From contig NZ_JAJAQH010000006.1 of NCBI RefSeq assembly GCF_020523625.1, positions 1,302,001 to 1,366,000 on the forward strand: a stretch of 64,000 nucleotides of DNA, written 5' to 3'. Origin of the DNA: Methylovorus menthalis. Its GTDB lineage: Bacteria > Pseudomonadota > Gammaproteobacteria > Burkholderiales > Methylophilaceae. This document shows positions 63,792 to 64,000 of this stretch, in pieces (position 1 is the stretch's first letter; every line of letters starts with the position of its first letter). Made by a program: the position numbers and the translations under genes. The notes beneath the pieces were generated by a model. That model saw only the letters and a list, made by a program, of their open reading frames with translations, ran no database searches and was not told the DNA's origin.

Positions 63792-63809
63792 CTGTTTTAT
63801 TACTGTTAC
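63792..63809 (+). promoter_or_regulatory. Pho-box-like direct repeat
   Basis: CTGTTTTATTACTGTTAC has two CTGT-type half sites with an 11 bp period, as in PhoB sites (CTGTCAT repeats, 11 bp apart), but each half has mismatches at the CAT positions. It lies 37 bp before the start of the exported-protein gene at 63846. Confidence 0.4.
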
Positions 63810-63845
63810 CAACCTTTTGTATCTATCGATCAGGAGCTTTTTCAA

Positions 63846-64000
63846 ATGAAGTCACCCCGTTTTGCACTTAACTGCGTACGTGCCGTTGTGGCCGCTACGC
63901 TGGGTGTTGTCGCCAGCGTGAGCGTTGCCGCGCCGACCGTCACACGCCTGACACCCCCTAGCGAACGCTTCGCCACTGGCGTCAATGATCCGACTGCGCC
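63846..64000 (+). CDS. Exported protein, N-terminal part (cut by window edge)
   Basis: Fifty-one complete codons are visible: signal peptide to about residue 29 (ending SVAA before PTVTRL) and then LTPPSERFATGVNDP. The PTVTRLTPPS start recalls secreted alkaline-phosphatase-like proteins of betaproteobacteria, but too little is visible for a firm call. CAGGAGC lies eleven bases before the ATG. It runs in the same direction as the DUF3299-like gene, 119 bp downstream of it. Confidence 0.65.
   Translation, partial: MKSPRFALNCVRAVVAATLGVVASVSVAAPTVTRLTPPSERFATGVNDPTA

Noticed and set aside
1-64000. CRISPR array, prophage or complete insertion sequence
   Set aside because: No regularly spaced repeats, transposase, integrase, phage structural gene or terminal inverted repeats with target duplications were seen.

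Overview
The window is a chromosomal segment of a Gram-negative bacterium. Outer-membrane receptors, a secretin, lipoproteins and a lysozyme-inhibitor lipoprotein are all present. Gene content (DUF1840 protein, PEP-CTERM protein, MEKHLA protein, PilMNO-type secretion genes, paired diguanylate cyclases) points to a betaproteobacterium. A Methylophilaceae-like methylotroph would fit, but no one-carbon metabolism gene is present, so that is inference only. Base composition is moderately GC-rich except for an AT-rich patch at about 48.3-50.2 kb.

Layout. 0-9 kb (minus strand): a bacterial alpha-2-macroglobulin gene followed by its usual partner pbpC, then the start of hrpA. 9-19 kb: housekeeping and signalling genes (small secreted protein, YihY/BrkB membrane protein, methyltransferase, RbgA-type GTPase, two diguanylate cyclases with a MEKHLA protein, Rep helicase, an MFS exporter). 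19-27.4 kb (plus strand): a complete kdpFABCDE potassium system, preceded by an undescribed 33-codon membrane-peptide gene that overlaps kdpF and by a KdpE-like operator. 27.5-34 kb: an AsmA protein, a divergent MFS/LysR pair and the ABC-F ATPase Uup. 34-41 kb (minus strand): an iron-uptake locus with two TonB-dependent siderophore receptors, each behind a Fur-box-like site. Between them lie a PKHD-type dioxygenase (PiuC/YbiX), a PepSY protein, a b-type cytochrome and a PepSY-TM protein, which together look like a siderophore-iron release or reduction module. 41-48 kb: a TPR/2OG-dioxygenase fusion, small proteins, a PEP-CTERM protein with a tandem palindromic operator, a chromate transporter and a VOC protein. 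48.3-51.2 kb: an AT-rich patch with an acyltransferase, a frameshifted VOC pseudogene, a Tag DNA glycosylase gene and tRNA-Arg(CCU). 51.2-53.5 kb: exported peroxiredoxin, two lipoproteins and a lytic transglycosylase. 53.5-63 kb (minus strand): an eleven-gene operon for a type II secretion/type IV pilus-like machine. It joins GspG/F/E to PilM/N/O-like inner-membrane proteins, a TPR-bearing lipoprotein secretin and three further pseudopilins. 63-64 kb: two exported-protein genes transcribed away from this operon; the second is cut by the window edge.

The points most worth following are the kdp-leader peptide gene, the hybrid secretion operon, the tandem TGTAC palindromes before the PEP-CTERM gene, and the internal terminator and Fur sites of the iron locus. 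No CRISPR array, complete insertion sequence, prophage, integrase or rRNA gene was seen.
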